Shown one piece after another: positions 8,453 to 17,200 of a stretch of DNA of 64,000 nucleotides. How positions within the stretch are numbered: position 1 is the first letter of the stretch; every line of letters begins with the position of its first letter. This stretch comes from VXRD01 sp965242535 (lineage in GTDB: Bacteria; Latescibacterota; UBA2968): assembly GCA_965242535.1 (NCBI GenBank), contig OZ251458.1:2542001-2606000 (forward strand), read 5' to 3'. Position numbers and translations under genes: made by a program. Below the pieces are notes generated by a model. The model ran no database searches, was not told the DNA's origin, and was given only the letters and a program-made list of their open reading frames with translations.

Positions 8453-8851
8453 ATGCCCAGAACAGATTTGAATGGCGTGCGCGATCTCCGCGACATCGAA
8501 GCGGAAGACATCAATGGCATTGGCGAGGCTCAGGGCAGAGCATTTGCCCAAAAAGTGAAGACGAGCCAACTGCGTGCGTTTTACAGCGCGGTGAACCGCA
8601 TCCGCATCCGCGTTCAGTCTCAACGAACCAATGATTTTTCACCTCTTGAGCGCAGTCTGATTTTGCTCAAGCCCAAACTGGCTTATGCGGCGGGGCGGCA
8701 TAAAGCGCTGAAATCTTTTCAGTCCTTTATGGTGCAGGCCATCGATGGCGTCGTCAAAAGCAAAGATAAAAAGCGGGCACTGACCAACTTTTTCGATTTG
8801 CTGGAAGCGGTCGTCGCCTATCACAAATTTCACGGCGGCAAAGACAACTAA
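8453..8851 (+). CDS. csm2: Type III-A complex small subunit Csm2
   Basis: The 132-residue, mostly helical, basic protein sits between cas10 and csm3, the standard csm2 position. Csm2 (Cas11 family) lines the inner filament of the complex and helps hold target RNA. Helical segments around 40-60, 68-90 and 100-125 fit (for example LERSLILLKPKLAYAAGRH and ALTNFFDLLEAVVAYHKF). The start is set by AAAGGAGG 7 bases upstream. It lies 20 bp before csm3. Confidence 0.9.
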   Translation: MPRTDLNGVRDLRDIEAEDINGIGEAQGRAFAQKVKTSQLRAFYSAVNRIRIRVQSQRTNDFSPLERSLILLKPKLAYAAGRHKALKSFQSFMVQAIDGVVKSKDKKRALTNFFDLLEAVVAYHKFHGGKDN

Positions 8852-8871
8852 ACAAGGAGCTTTGAATCGCT

Positions 8872-9660
8872 ATGGCACAATTCACGGGTAATATTCTGAT
8901 TCGCGGCAAAATCGAATGCCTGACGGGCCTTCACATCGGCGGTAGCAAAGACAAGATGGAAATTGGCGGGGTGGACAGCCCGGTGGTGCGCGATCCCGTG
9001 AAGCGGCAACCCTATATTCCGGGGTCGTCGCTCAAGGGCAAGATGCGGATGCTTTTGGAGTATTTGACGGGCAAAGTCGAGGGAGATGGCGGGGTTCACA
9101 GTTGCGCCGAGGCGGATTGTCCGGTTTGCCGGGTGTTTGGCTCATCGGCGGCTGAAGAACGGCGATGCGGCCCCACGCGGCTTCTGGTGCGCGACGCCTA
9201 TCCCGATCGGGCCACAGAAGATTTGTGGGACGCGATGGATTCGGAACTTCTGTTTGCCGAGGTGAAGTCCGAGAATTTTCTGAACCGCATTACGTCCGCG
9301 GCAAATCCGCGATTTTTGGAGCGCGTGGTGAAAGGATCGAAGTTCGATCTGGACATGGTGTTCAGCGTGTACGATGTGGATGAACACGACGATCTGAAAT
9401 TTTTTGATCATGTACGCGCGTCTCTGGAACTTTTGGAACAATCCGCCTTGGGCGGCAACGGCAGCCGGGGATATGGGCGCGTAAAATTCCGTTTCGCCGA
9501 ACCCGTGATGCTCGGCCGCGAAGCGTATCAACGGGGATTGGACGCGGTGAAGCAGGCCGCGCAATGGCCGGAAGAAAGCGCGTTTGCGATAGCCACAGCA
9601 GATCTGGCACTCGATCCCGAAGTGGTCAAATCGTGGCGAACCGAGGAGGGCGCGTCGTGA
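8872..9660 (+). CDS. csm3: Type III-A backbone RNase Csm3
   Basis: This 262-residue RAMP (Cas7 group) forms the repeated backbone and cuts bound target RNA every six nucleotides. The catalytic aspartate is probably D35 in the GGVDSPVVRDP stretch, followed by the family hallmark YIPGSSLKGKMR (48-59). Cysteines at HSCAEADCPVCRVFG (about 80-95) are typical for Csm3. The glycine-rich SALGGNGSRGYGRVKF lies near residue 190. Its TGA overlaps a GTG (GTGA, 9657-9660), the ancestral csm4 start, now followed by an insertion. Confidence 0.95.
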   Translation: MAQFTGNILIRGKIECLTGLHIGGSKDKMEIGGVDSPVVRDPVKRQPYIPGSSLKGKMRMLLEYLTGKVEGDGGVHSCAEADCPVCRVFGSSAAEERRCGPTRLLVRDAYPDRATEDLWDAMDSELLFAEVKSENFLNRITSAANPRFLERVVKGSKFDLDMVFSVYDVDEHDDLKFFDHVRASLELLEQSALGGNGSRGYGRVKFRFAEPVMLGREAYQRGLDAVKQAAQWPEESAFAIATADLALDPEVVKSWRTEEGAS

Positions 9661-9678
9661 AACGCATTTATTTGAAAC
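9643..9678 (+). repeat. Direct repeat 1 flanking the csm3/csm4 insertion
   Basis: These 36 bp cover the last five codons of csm3, its stop and the first seven codons of csm4. They recur exactly at 9747-9782, with a period of 104 bp. Confidence 0.95.
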
Positions 9679-9764
9679 TTGTGCCCTTTGTGCCTTTTGT
9701 GCCTTTTATGGCTAAATTTCCATCTTTTGTGCCTCTTATGGCTAAAGAGGAGGGCGCGTCGTGA
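9657..9764 (+). CDS. 35-residue micro-ORF bridging csm3 and csm4
   Basis: It starts at the duplicated GTG with the Csm4 N-terminus (KRIYLK), continues through repeat-encoded VPFVPFVPFMAK-like sequence and ends with the Csm3 C-terminus EEGAS. Its stop overlaps the real csm4 start (GTGA at 9761-9764). Translational coupling from csm3 to csm4 could therefore run through this peptide. It is a by-product of insertion and I assign no function. Confidence 0.4.
   Translation: MKRIYLKLVPFVPFVPFMAKFPSFVPLMAKEEGAS
9679..9746 (-). repeat. Insertion of the TAGCCACAAAAGGCAC repeat family between csm3 and csm4
   Basis: The 68 bp, read on the minus strand, consist of GGCACAAAAGGCACAAA-type units and two copies of TTTAGCCATAA. 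Related sequence occurs at about 3764-3780 and 4957-4964. Confidence 0.8.
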
Positions 9765-9782
9765 AACGCATTTATTTGAAAC
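9747..9782 (+). repeat. Direct repeat 2 flanking the csm3/csm4 insertion
   Basis: Exact copy of 9643-9678. It recreates the ribosome-binding site GAGGAGG and the GTG start of csm4. Confidence 0.95.
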
Positions 9783-10723
9783 CGCGCTCGACATATCGCA
9801 CGATCCTGCATTCCGATACGCTGTTCGGGTGCGTGTGCTGGGCGATTCGAGAGGTGTTTTCGGAATCCCGGCTCGAGGGGTTGCTGAAGCGATTCGCGGC
9901 AGGCGATCCCCCCTTTCAACTTTCGTCGGCCTTTCCCTTTCGGGATGATGAATCGGCGGGACGGACGCATTTTTATCCGCGGCCCATGCTACAACCCGCC
10001 GAATTGGAGGCTTCCCAAAAGTTGGATGAGGCGGAACGACAAAAACGCTTTCGCAAGGTGAAATGGGTGACGGAAGAGACATTGGGCGAGTTCGCATCGG
10101 GGGCGTGGAACGAGGCGGATTATTACGAATCGGACACATGGAAGGCCGATGGGCCCCAACTGATGGCTGTCGAGGTGCAACACAATACCATCGACCGCTT
10201 GTCGGGCGGAACCACGCCATCGGGCCAATTGTATTCGCTGACCGAATACGCCGTGTCAGATGGCGGGCTGTATTTTTGGTTGGATGGCGAGACCGATGCG
10301 GTCGAAGGCGCGTTTGGTTTTTTGGAGCACTTCGGCATTGGTGGAGACAGCAGCTTGGGCAAGGGGCGGTTTGAGATCGAGGTGACGGATGCGGCATTGC
10401 CCGTTCCAACAGCGGGCGCAGATCGGTTTATGACCTTGTCGCTCTACGCGCCCAAAGCATCGGAAATGGCCGCGGTGCGTTCGGATGGGGCGTGGTACGA
10501 TTTGACCGTGCGAAAGGGCAAGGTGGGCGGGCCGTTTTTGCGGGTCGCCGATTTTTGGAAAAAGTCGCTGACGATGTTTGCCACAGGATCGACATTTCCG
10601 ATGGACGAGCCGAAAGCCTTTGGGCACAATCCGATTGTGAAAGGCATCGCAGACGGTTTGCCCTTTGACGTTCAACACTATGGCTATGCGTTTCAGATTC
10701 CCATAAAAACAAAGGCGGCATGA
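9761..10723 (+). CDS. csm4: Type III-A RAMP Csm4 (Cas5 group)
   Basis: The 320-residue Csm4 binds the 5' handle of the crRNA next to Cas10. Family signs are the start KRIYLKPRSTYRT, HSDTLFGCVCWAIR (about residues 17-32), and the glycine-rich GIGGDSSLGKGRFEIE loop near 190-207. The start is GTG at 9761, which is within the second copy of a duplicated junction and has GAGGAGG upstream. Its end overlaps csm5 by ATGA (10720-10723). Confidence 0.93.
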   Translation: MKRIYLKPRSTYRTILHSDTLFGCVCWAIREVFSESRLEGLLKRFAAGDPPFQLSSAFPFRDDESAGRTHFYPRPMLQPAELEASQKLDEAERQKRFRKVKWVTEETLGEFASGAWNEADYYESDTWKADGPQLMAVEVQHNTIDRLSGGTTPSGQLYSLTEYAVSDGGLYFWLDGETDAVEGAFGFLEHFGIGGDSSLGKGRFEIEVTDAALPVPTAGADRFMTLSLYAPKASEMAAVRSDGAWYDLTVRKGKVGGPFLRVADFWKKSLTMFATGSTFPMDEPKAFGHNPIVKGIADGLPFDVQHYGYAFQIPIKTKAA

Positions 10724-12546
10724 TCATGGACATGACATTGAGAACCCTGTCTCCGGTGCATATCGGATCGGGCAACGACATCGAGCCGTTTGATTATGTA
10801 GCGCGAAATGGCACGTATTCGCGGGTGAATTTTGAAGCGTTTTCCGAGCGGTTGTTCGACTTGAATCCCGATCATGTCACGCGGTTGTCAACGTGGATTA
10901 CCGAGACAGCCGAGCGCATCGATGAATTGGATCGCCGACGCAAAAATGATCGCGACCGGCGACGGGAATTTCAAAATGAGTTGAATGAGGCGCGAGGAAA
11001 TTTTACGCTGTCGCACTTTGCGACCAATCGGGCGCGGGTAGCAGATTTATCCGACCAACTCATGACAGACGACGATCTGGCATATTATCGGTGTGCGATC
11101 AATACGGACCGACAGTATCAACTCAAAGAACAAATCAAGACGGCGAATCACGAGTTGTACATACCGGGATCATCGCTGAAGGGCGCGTTGCGAACGGCTC
11201 TGGCGTTTCAGGTTCTGAGTGAAGCAGATGAAGGATTTAAGCAACGGTTGCGGCATCGGTTGTCGCGCTATCCAGATGAAGCGCGGCGAAATTCTCGAGA
11301 TCGGAGGCGACTGGAAACCCAACTCGGCGAGGAGATTGAACGCGCGGTGTTTCGGTGTGGCGTGAAGGGCCGAGCAAGCGCGTCTGTTTCGGAAGTTCAT
11401 TTCGATCTGATGCGGGTGTTGCAGGTATCGGATGCGTTTGACGCCGAGGCGCAGATGGCGGTTTTAATGGTGAATACGTTTTTGCGTCAGACAGATCGCA
11501 ATCAGCGGGGGCGCACGCCGCGTCTGAATGCCCAAGCACCTGTGTTGCTCGAAACCCTCTTGCCACAAAGTTCGTTCTCCGTGCGCCTGAATGTCGATTT
11601 GGGTTTTGTCCGTCGCGCACAGCCGGGGGTGAAAGGCGAATGGATGGAATTGGATGAACGGTTTGAGCGGTTGTTCGGTTTCTCGCGTGCTGCGTTGCAA
11701 AAGATGGACGATGCAACGGCTTCCGCGCGTACGTTGAAACGCATCTTGAAGGCCTGTCGCGCGTTTTCAGCAGTGATTGCCAAAGAAGAAGTGCGCTGGG
11801 CCGAGCAATTTGATCGGAGCGATACCGGACGGATTCTGAATTTTTACAACCGGTTAAATGCGTTGGCAGATTGCGTGCCCGTGCGCTTGGGATGGGGCAG
11901 TCATTTTATGTCGACGACCGCGTTGCTCGCGTTGCGCGGCGATCCGGTTTTGGGTGAGGTGATGACCGATATCGTGAGGGCGTTTGAGTTGGATTTGATC
12001 GGGAGCAAGAAAGGCAAAGTGGGAAATTCCAAAACGCGCACTGTGCGCCTTGAATCATTTCCGCGTTCGCGTCGAATGGCGGCATTGGGAAGGCAGGCAG
12101 GCGCGCCCTTCGGCTGGGTGGCCCTGTCCGATCCCGCTGTTGAACGGGGCGACCCGCTCGTGGATGTCGATGAACTCACGCACCTATATCGATCCCAACA
12201 ACCCCAGCGCGGTGGACGACCGCAGGGCCGTCCTCAACACAGAGAGAGGCGCGACACTGATCCTCGTCAAACGGCACGCAGTCAAAGGGCGATGCGGGAA
12301 GCCTCGCGCGGCTTGAGCGCGGTTCATCAACCGAAGCCACAGGCAAACGTGCGCGAAGGCCAGCAGGTGAATGCCGAAGTGATTTCCAACGACGGCAGGA
12401 CGGTGGTGGTGCGCCTGATCGATAACCAGAATGAAGAGGTGGAGATGGAGCGGCCCGCATACCCTGGAAAGCCAGGGACGAGGGTCAAGTTGAAAGCCGA
12501 CCGCGTGGATCAGCACACGGGACGGATTACGCGGGTGAGACCATGA
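10720..12546 (+). CDS. csm5: Type III-A RAMP Csm5 with long C-terminal extension
   Basis: Csm5 caps the 3' end of the crRNA filament. The RAMP hallmarks are SPVHIGSGNDIEP (about 10-22) and YIPGSSLKGALRTAL (about 146-161). At 608 residues it is longer than most Csm5 proteins. Two additions are visible: a charged helical stretch at about 45-125 and a tail from about 485. The tail is an Arg/Gln-rich linker followed by VREGQQVNAEVISNDGRTVV and further beta-strands, which look like an S1/OB- or TRAM-like RNA-binding fold (inference). It overlaps csm4 by ATGA. Its own end also overlaps an ATG (12543), but the next real start is 60 bp on. Confidence 0.9.
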   Translation: MIMDMTLRTLSPVHIGSGNDIEPFDYVARNGTYSRVNFEAFSERLFDLNPDHVTRLSTWITETAERIDELDRRRKNDRDRRREFQNELNEARGNFTLSHFATNRARVADLSDQLMTDDDLAYYRCAINTDRQYQLKEQIKTANHELYIPGSSLKGALRTALAFQVLSEADEGFKQRLRHRLSRYPDEARRNSRDRRRLETQLGEEIERAVFRCGVKGRASASVSEVHFDLMRVLQVSDAFDAEAQMAVLMVNTFLRQTDRNQRGRTPRLNAQAPVLLETLLPQSSFSVRLNVDLGFVRRAQPGVKGEWMELDERFERLFGFSRAALQKMDDATASARTLKRILKACRAFSAVIAKEEVRWAEQFDRSDTGRILNFYNRLNALADCVPVRLGWGSHFMSTTALLALRGDPVLGEVMTDIVRAFELDLIGSKKGKVGNSKTRTVRLESFPRSRRMAALGRQAGAPFGWVALSDPAVERGDPLVDVDELTHLYRSQQPQRGGRPQGRPQHRERRDTDPRQTARSQRAMREASRGLSAVHQPKPQANVREGQQVNAEVISNDGRTVVVRLIDNQNEEVEMERPAYPGKPGTRVKLKADRVDQHTGRITRVRP

Positions 12547-12606
12547 GTGGGGAGAGGGGAGACGGGAGACGGGAGACGGAAGAGGGATTTGCAGAAAGGA
12601 GAAGAC
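12547..12606. repeat. GGGAGAC purine repeat between csm5 and the CARF-HEPN gene
   Basis: Several GGGAGAC units, then AAAGGAGAAGAC, the ribosome-binding site of the next gene. Upstream in-frame codons encode only repeat sequence, so they are excluded from the gene. Confidence 0.7.
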
Positions 12607-13878
12607 ATGAACTTGGCGATGTTGGTGACCGTGGGGGTGGGATCCACGGTTTCGGATGCGATTGTGTTTGCCATTCGGGACAAACGCCCGGATTTCGTGG
12701 TGTTTTTGACGACGGAACAAAGCGACGAGACGATGGCCGCGGTTTTGGAAAAGCTCGCTTTGTCGCCCGAAGATTACACCTGTCGCCGCGTGTCCGACGC
12801 GGACGATGTCGAAAAATGCACGTTGGATTTCATGGATGCGGTGCGAGATTTGAAAACGCGAGGCTTTGACGCCCAAGACCTCGTGGCGGATTTCACATCG
12901 GGCACCAAGGCGATGTCCGCGGCACTCGTGGCGGCTGGCGTCGAGGAGAGCATCGGCAAATTGTCTTATATCATCGGTGAACGCGGCGAAGGCGGGATCG
13001 TCATTTCGGGCACGGAACGCGCCTATCCGCTCGTCCCGAACAAATTGACCATCCGCCGCCTGACGAAGCAAGCGATCGCGCGATTCAACGCCAATCAATT
13101 CGATCCATGTCTGGAAATGATCGATCAGATCGAGGGCCTGACCCGCCTGCCGAAAGTCTCGCAAGCGATGGCGACCTTGAAAACGCTTGTATTGGGATAT
13201 CGATCATGGGATCGATTCGATTACCCATCGGCCCTGTCGCATCTGAAGAGCTTGAAGGGAAACGCGCTGCTGTCCGAGTGGGGGTTGAAAAGCGAGTTGG
13301 AGAAGCACAAGGCTTTTTTGTACCGCGTGAGCCAGTCCGAGTATGGCGTCGAGCGGGCCGTGGATTTGTGGAACAGCGCGGAGAAGCGCGGAGCAGAAGG
13401 GCGTTTCGACGATGCCATAGCGCGTCTGTATCGGTTGATGGAATACATCGCGCAGGTGCAACTCTTCGACCATCACAAGGGCTTGAAAACCAGCGATCTC
13501 GACGTGCAGTTGCTGCCCGAATCCCTGCGGCCGCAGTACCGTCAAAAAGCCGGACGATCCGAAAAAATCGAACTGCCGCTGTATGACAGCTACGCGCTGT
13601 TGAAGGATTTGGACGATGATTTGGGCCATTTGTTCGCAGACGAGTATGGCGGAAAGGGCGATTACAAAAAAGTGCTGGGCCTGAGAAATCAGTCCATTCT
13701 CGCGCATGGTTTTGGGCCGGTCTCTCAAAATGGATGTGAAACGGCGCAGGAGTGTGTCCGTCAACTGATGGATCGGGCATTCCAAGGCTGGGAGCAGAAA
13801 GCCAAAGAGGCGACATTTCCGCAACTGCATGCCACGCCGGTGACGAAAAGTTTGGAACTGGTAGGCCAGTCGGGTTGA
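12607..13878 (+). CDS. CARF-HEPN ribonuclease, TIGR02710/Cas02710 family (Csm6-like)
   Basis: The 423-residue protein has an N-terminal CARF domain: first strand MLVTVGVGST (5-14) and the ligand-loop signature DFTSGTKAMSAAL (95-107). The C-terminal helical domain holds the HEPN RNase motif LRNQSILAHGF (R360 to H367, Rx6H). Proteins of this type bind cyclic oligoadenylate made by Cas10 and then degrade RNA non-specifically. The gene is the last of the csm operon and ends 359 bp before the array. Start ATG 12607 is chosen for AAAGGAG; the longer frame begins in a repeat. Confidence 0.88.
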   Translation: MNLAMLVTVGVGSTVSDAIVFAIRDKRPDFVVFLTTEQSDETMAAVLEKLALSPEDYTCRRVSDADDVEKCTLDFMDAVRDLKTRGFDAQDLVADFTSGTKAMSAALVAAGVEESIGKLSYIIGERGEGGIVISGTERAYPLVPNKLTIRRLTKQAIARFNANQFDPCLEMIDQIEGLTRLPKVSQAMATLKTLVLGYRSWDRFDYPSALSHLKSLKGNALLSEWGLKSELEKHKAFLYRVSQSEYGVERAVDLWNSAEKRGAEGRFDDAIARLYRLMEYIAQVQLFDHHKGLKTSDLDVQLLPESLRPQYRQKAGRSEKIELPLYDSYALLKDLDDDLGHLFADEYGGKGDYKKVLGLRNQSILAHGFGPVSQNGCETAQECVRQLMDRAFQGWEQKAKEATFPQLHATPVTKSLELVGQSG

Positions 13879-14237
13879 ACGCAACATTCCGGCACTCTCC
13901 CAAAACATGCCAGCACCTGCTCACACCCGCAAAGCCCGCCCCCACTTAAAACCGCAAGGACAAGCCCTGACCGCGATTTAGAGGCTGTCTGCGACTCTCG
14001 CAAAAAAAGGATTGCCAAAGTGACGCAACGGGGTTACATTGATTTGAGCTATCGAAAATTAGGCGCGTTACCTGATCCAATTCTGGGTCGCAAATTTGTA
14101 ACGCCCTGTCTCGAAAGCAATTATCCGAACACCATTTTAGTCGTCAGCGCGATTTTGAAGGGCATTTGCCTGTCAAGATGGCCTGAGTCGCACAAGGGCC
14201 TCATACGGACTGCGGCCCAATAAGTTAGAAAGGAGGG
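13879..14237 (+). promoter_or_regulatory. CRISPR leader region
   Basis: The 359 bp between the nuclease gene and the first repeat should hold the array promoter and the Cas1-Cas2 recognition sites, because all repeats downstream are near-perfect and array decay is at the far end. A 67-codon frame (14020-14223) has no recognisable similarity and I do not call it. AAAGGAGGG abuts the first repeat. Confidence 0.65.
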
Positions 14238-17200
14238 ATTTAGAAGTACTACCCGCCTACTGGGGTATTGAAACTCTGTTGCGCCAGCGGAAACACCGAA
14301 ACACTTTCCAACATTTAGAAGTACTACCCGCCTACTGGGGTATTGAAACCTTTGACCGCTTCCATCTTGTCCTTGTCCACGACCGGCATTTAGAAGTACT
14401 ACCCGCCTACTGGGGTATTGAAACTTGCCGTGCCACTTGACGCCGTTATCAGCGTCATAGGCAATTTAGAAGTACTACCCGCCTACTGGGGTATTGAAAC
14501 CTAATGGCTTTTTCGTCTTTCAGGCTATCGCCAAAATTTAGAAGTACTACCCGCCTACTGGGGTATTGAAACGAATAAATATCGGCGCCCTTCAACGTAA
14601 TGCTCGACATAATTTAGAAGTACTACCCGCCTACTGGGGTATTGAAACGCCTAATACCTCGAAAGCCTCTTCATCGAAGTGATTTTCCAATTTAGAAGTA
14701 CTACCCGCCTACTGGGGTATTGAAACAAAGCATCGCCCGACAAACCGTGCCCGACAATGTGTACCAATTTAGAAGTACTACCCGCCTACTGGGGTATTGA
14801 AACGGGGATGAGCTGTTGCATGACCTCATCTTGCAAGGCTTTGATTTAGAAGTACTACCCGCCTACTGGGGTATTGAAACTTGGTTACGCTGCTTGCTGG
14901 CCTGCTTGTGCATCTCGACATTTAGAAGTACTACCCGCCTACTGGGGTATTGAAACCTCTTTGCCGCCCAGGCCGACAAAGGTCGGCGCGGCAATTTAGA
15001 AGTACTACCCGCCTACTGGGGTATTGAAACAACAGGTCTTGGCCTGCCTTTGAAAGATCAAAACGAATTATTTAGAAGTACTACCCGCCTACTGGGGTAT
15101 TGAAACATGTTGGCATTCTGTCCGCCCGTAGCTGCGAAGCTCGGGAAATTTAGAAGTACTACCCGCCTACTGGGGTATTGAAACTTCAAGGGTTTCCAGA
15201 TGAGTGGATTTAGCCCAGGCTGTGATAAGATTTAGAAGTACTACCCGCCTACTGGGGTATTGAAACCCCATCCTTTTTGAAACCAGCCACAAAATCTTTG
15301 ATAACATTTAGAAGTACTACCCGCCTACTGGGGTATTGAAACTCTTACAATTCCCGCGAGATCACGATCTCGCCAACATGCTATTTAGAAGTACTACCCG
15401 CCTACTGGGGTATTGAAACGCCGCCGCCTTCGTTGCGCGCCCGCTGGCAAGCCATATTTAGAAGTACTACCCGCCTACTGGGGTATTGAAACGGCGCCGC
15501 GGCGATCTTCGCATACTTTTCTTTATGGTATATTTAGAAGTACTACCCGCCTACTGGGGTATTGAAACTCGCCAATTTCGCATCGTAAGGGCTGCTCATT
15601 TCGAATTTAGAAGTACTACCCGCCTACTGGGGTATTGAAACCCTTGTACTTCTTGATGATCAGCATCGCCCTCTCGATTTAGAAGTACTACCCGCCTACT
15701 GGGGTATTGAAACTACAGGTAGCAGGCGAGGAACAGCACCGAAACTATCCAGATTTAGAAGTACTACCCGCCTACTGGGGTATTGAAACCACTTGGCCAA
15801 TGGTCGTGCCCAAGAAAAACAGGCTCGACATTTAGAAGTACTACCCGCCTACTGGGGTATTGAAACCTTTGTCCGACAACCACCACAAGCTGGATCACCA
15901 GCATAATTTAGAAGTACTACCCGCCTACTGGGGTATTGAAACTTCTCTGCGGTTTGCATACTTCACATCATACTTCTTTCCATTTAGAAGTACTACCCGC
16001 CTACTGGGGTATTGAAACTTGGAACTGAATGCTCTGTTGGCCCTCGATCTCCGCCGCATTTAGAAGTAATACCCGCCTACTGGGGTATTGAAACTTGAGC
16101 ACCTTGCCCGCCACGATGCCAATGGCTGCACCGATTTAGAAGTACTACCCGCCTACTGGGGTATTGAAACTTCATCTGCGTCGGGGATATCCATCACTCG
16201 CCCACTGCTGATTTAGAAGTACTACCCGCCTACTGGGGTATTGAAACTCTCCTGCGAGTACATCGCATAGGCCGCACGCTGACGCATATTTAGAAGTACT
16301 ACCCGCCTACTGGGGTATTGAAACCTATCGGCCTCGTCCTTCTGCTCCTGCGGCAACAGGGTATTTAGAAGTACTACCCGCCTACTGGGGTATTGAAACT
16401 TCCCCTTGTCGATTTCCGATTACGCGCTTTCAGCGTGCTTATTTAGAAGTACTACCCGCCTACTGGGGTATTGAAACTTCTCTGTTCGTGGTGTCACAAC
16501 CTTTCTCCAATCCTATTATTTAGAAGTACTACCCGCCTACTGGGGTATTGAAACGACATACGCGACATTTTGGACGTTCAGAAAAATCTCGATTTAGAAG
16601 TACTACCCGCCTACTGGGGTATTGAAACTTGCGCCTGCGCCTGATACTCCTGCGCTTGCTCCATCATTTAGAAGTACTACCCGCCTACTGGGGTATTGAA
16701 ACTTCTTGCTGTTCTTGTTGACACCCACGTTGTCAAGTCGAATTTAGAAGTACTACCCGCCTACTGGGGTATTGAAACCACCGTGCCTGCCTTACCCGTG
16801 AGCAACATGTCCTGCCATTTAGAAGTACTACCCGCCTACTGGGGTATTGAAACCGACATGCGGATGGTGATAATTGCGGTTTTTTTCATCGGATTTAGAA
16901 GTACTACCCGCCTACTGGGGTATTGAAACCTGGATTTTTTGCTGGCTACGGCTCCGCCCCGTCACCGCATTTAGAAGTACTACCCGCCTACTGGGGTATT
17001 GAAACGAACAAACCACGGCTTGAGCACATCTTCTTTTTCTTCCCCATTTAGAAGTACTACCCGCCTACTGGGGTATTGAAACTATTTATTCAGGCCGAAT
17101 GTCAGACGCTTGAAAAATATATTTAGAAGTACTACCCGCCTACTGGGGTATTGAAACTCGTATAGAAAAATCTCAACCATACATCTAATACCGTCGCATT

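Noticed and set aside
12543..12606. A possible fourth junction duplication, csm5/CARF-HEPN
   Set aside because: The flanking similarity (GAGACCATGA and GAAGACATGA) is short and imperfect, so it was not counted with the three clear cases.
14020..14223. 67-codon frame in the CRISPR leader
   Set aside because: No known family, no ribosome-binding site, and the leader position makes a coding role unlikely.
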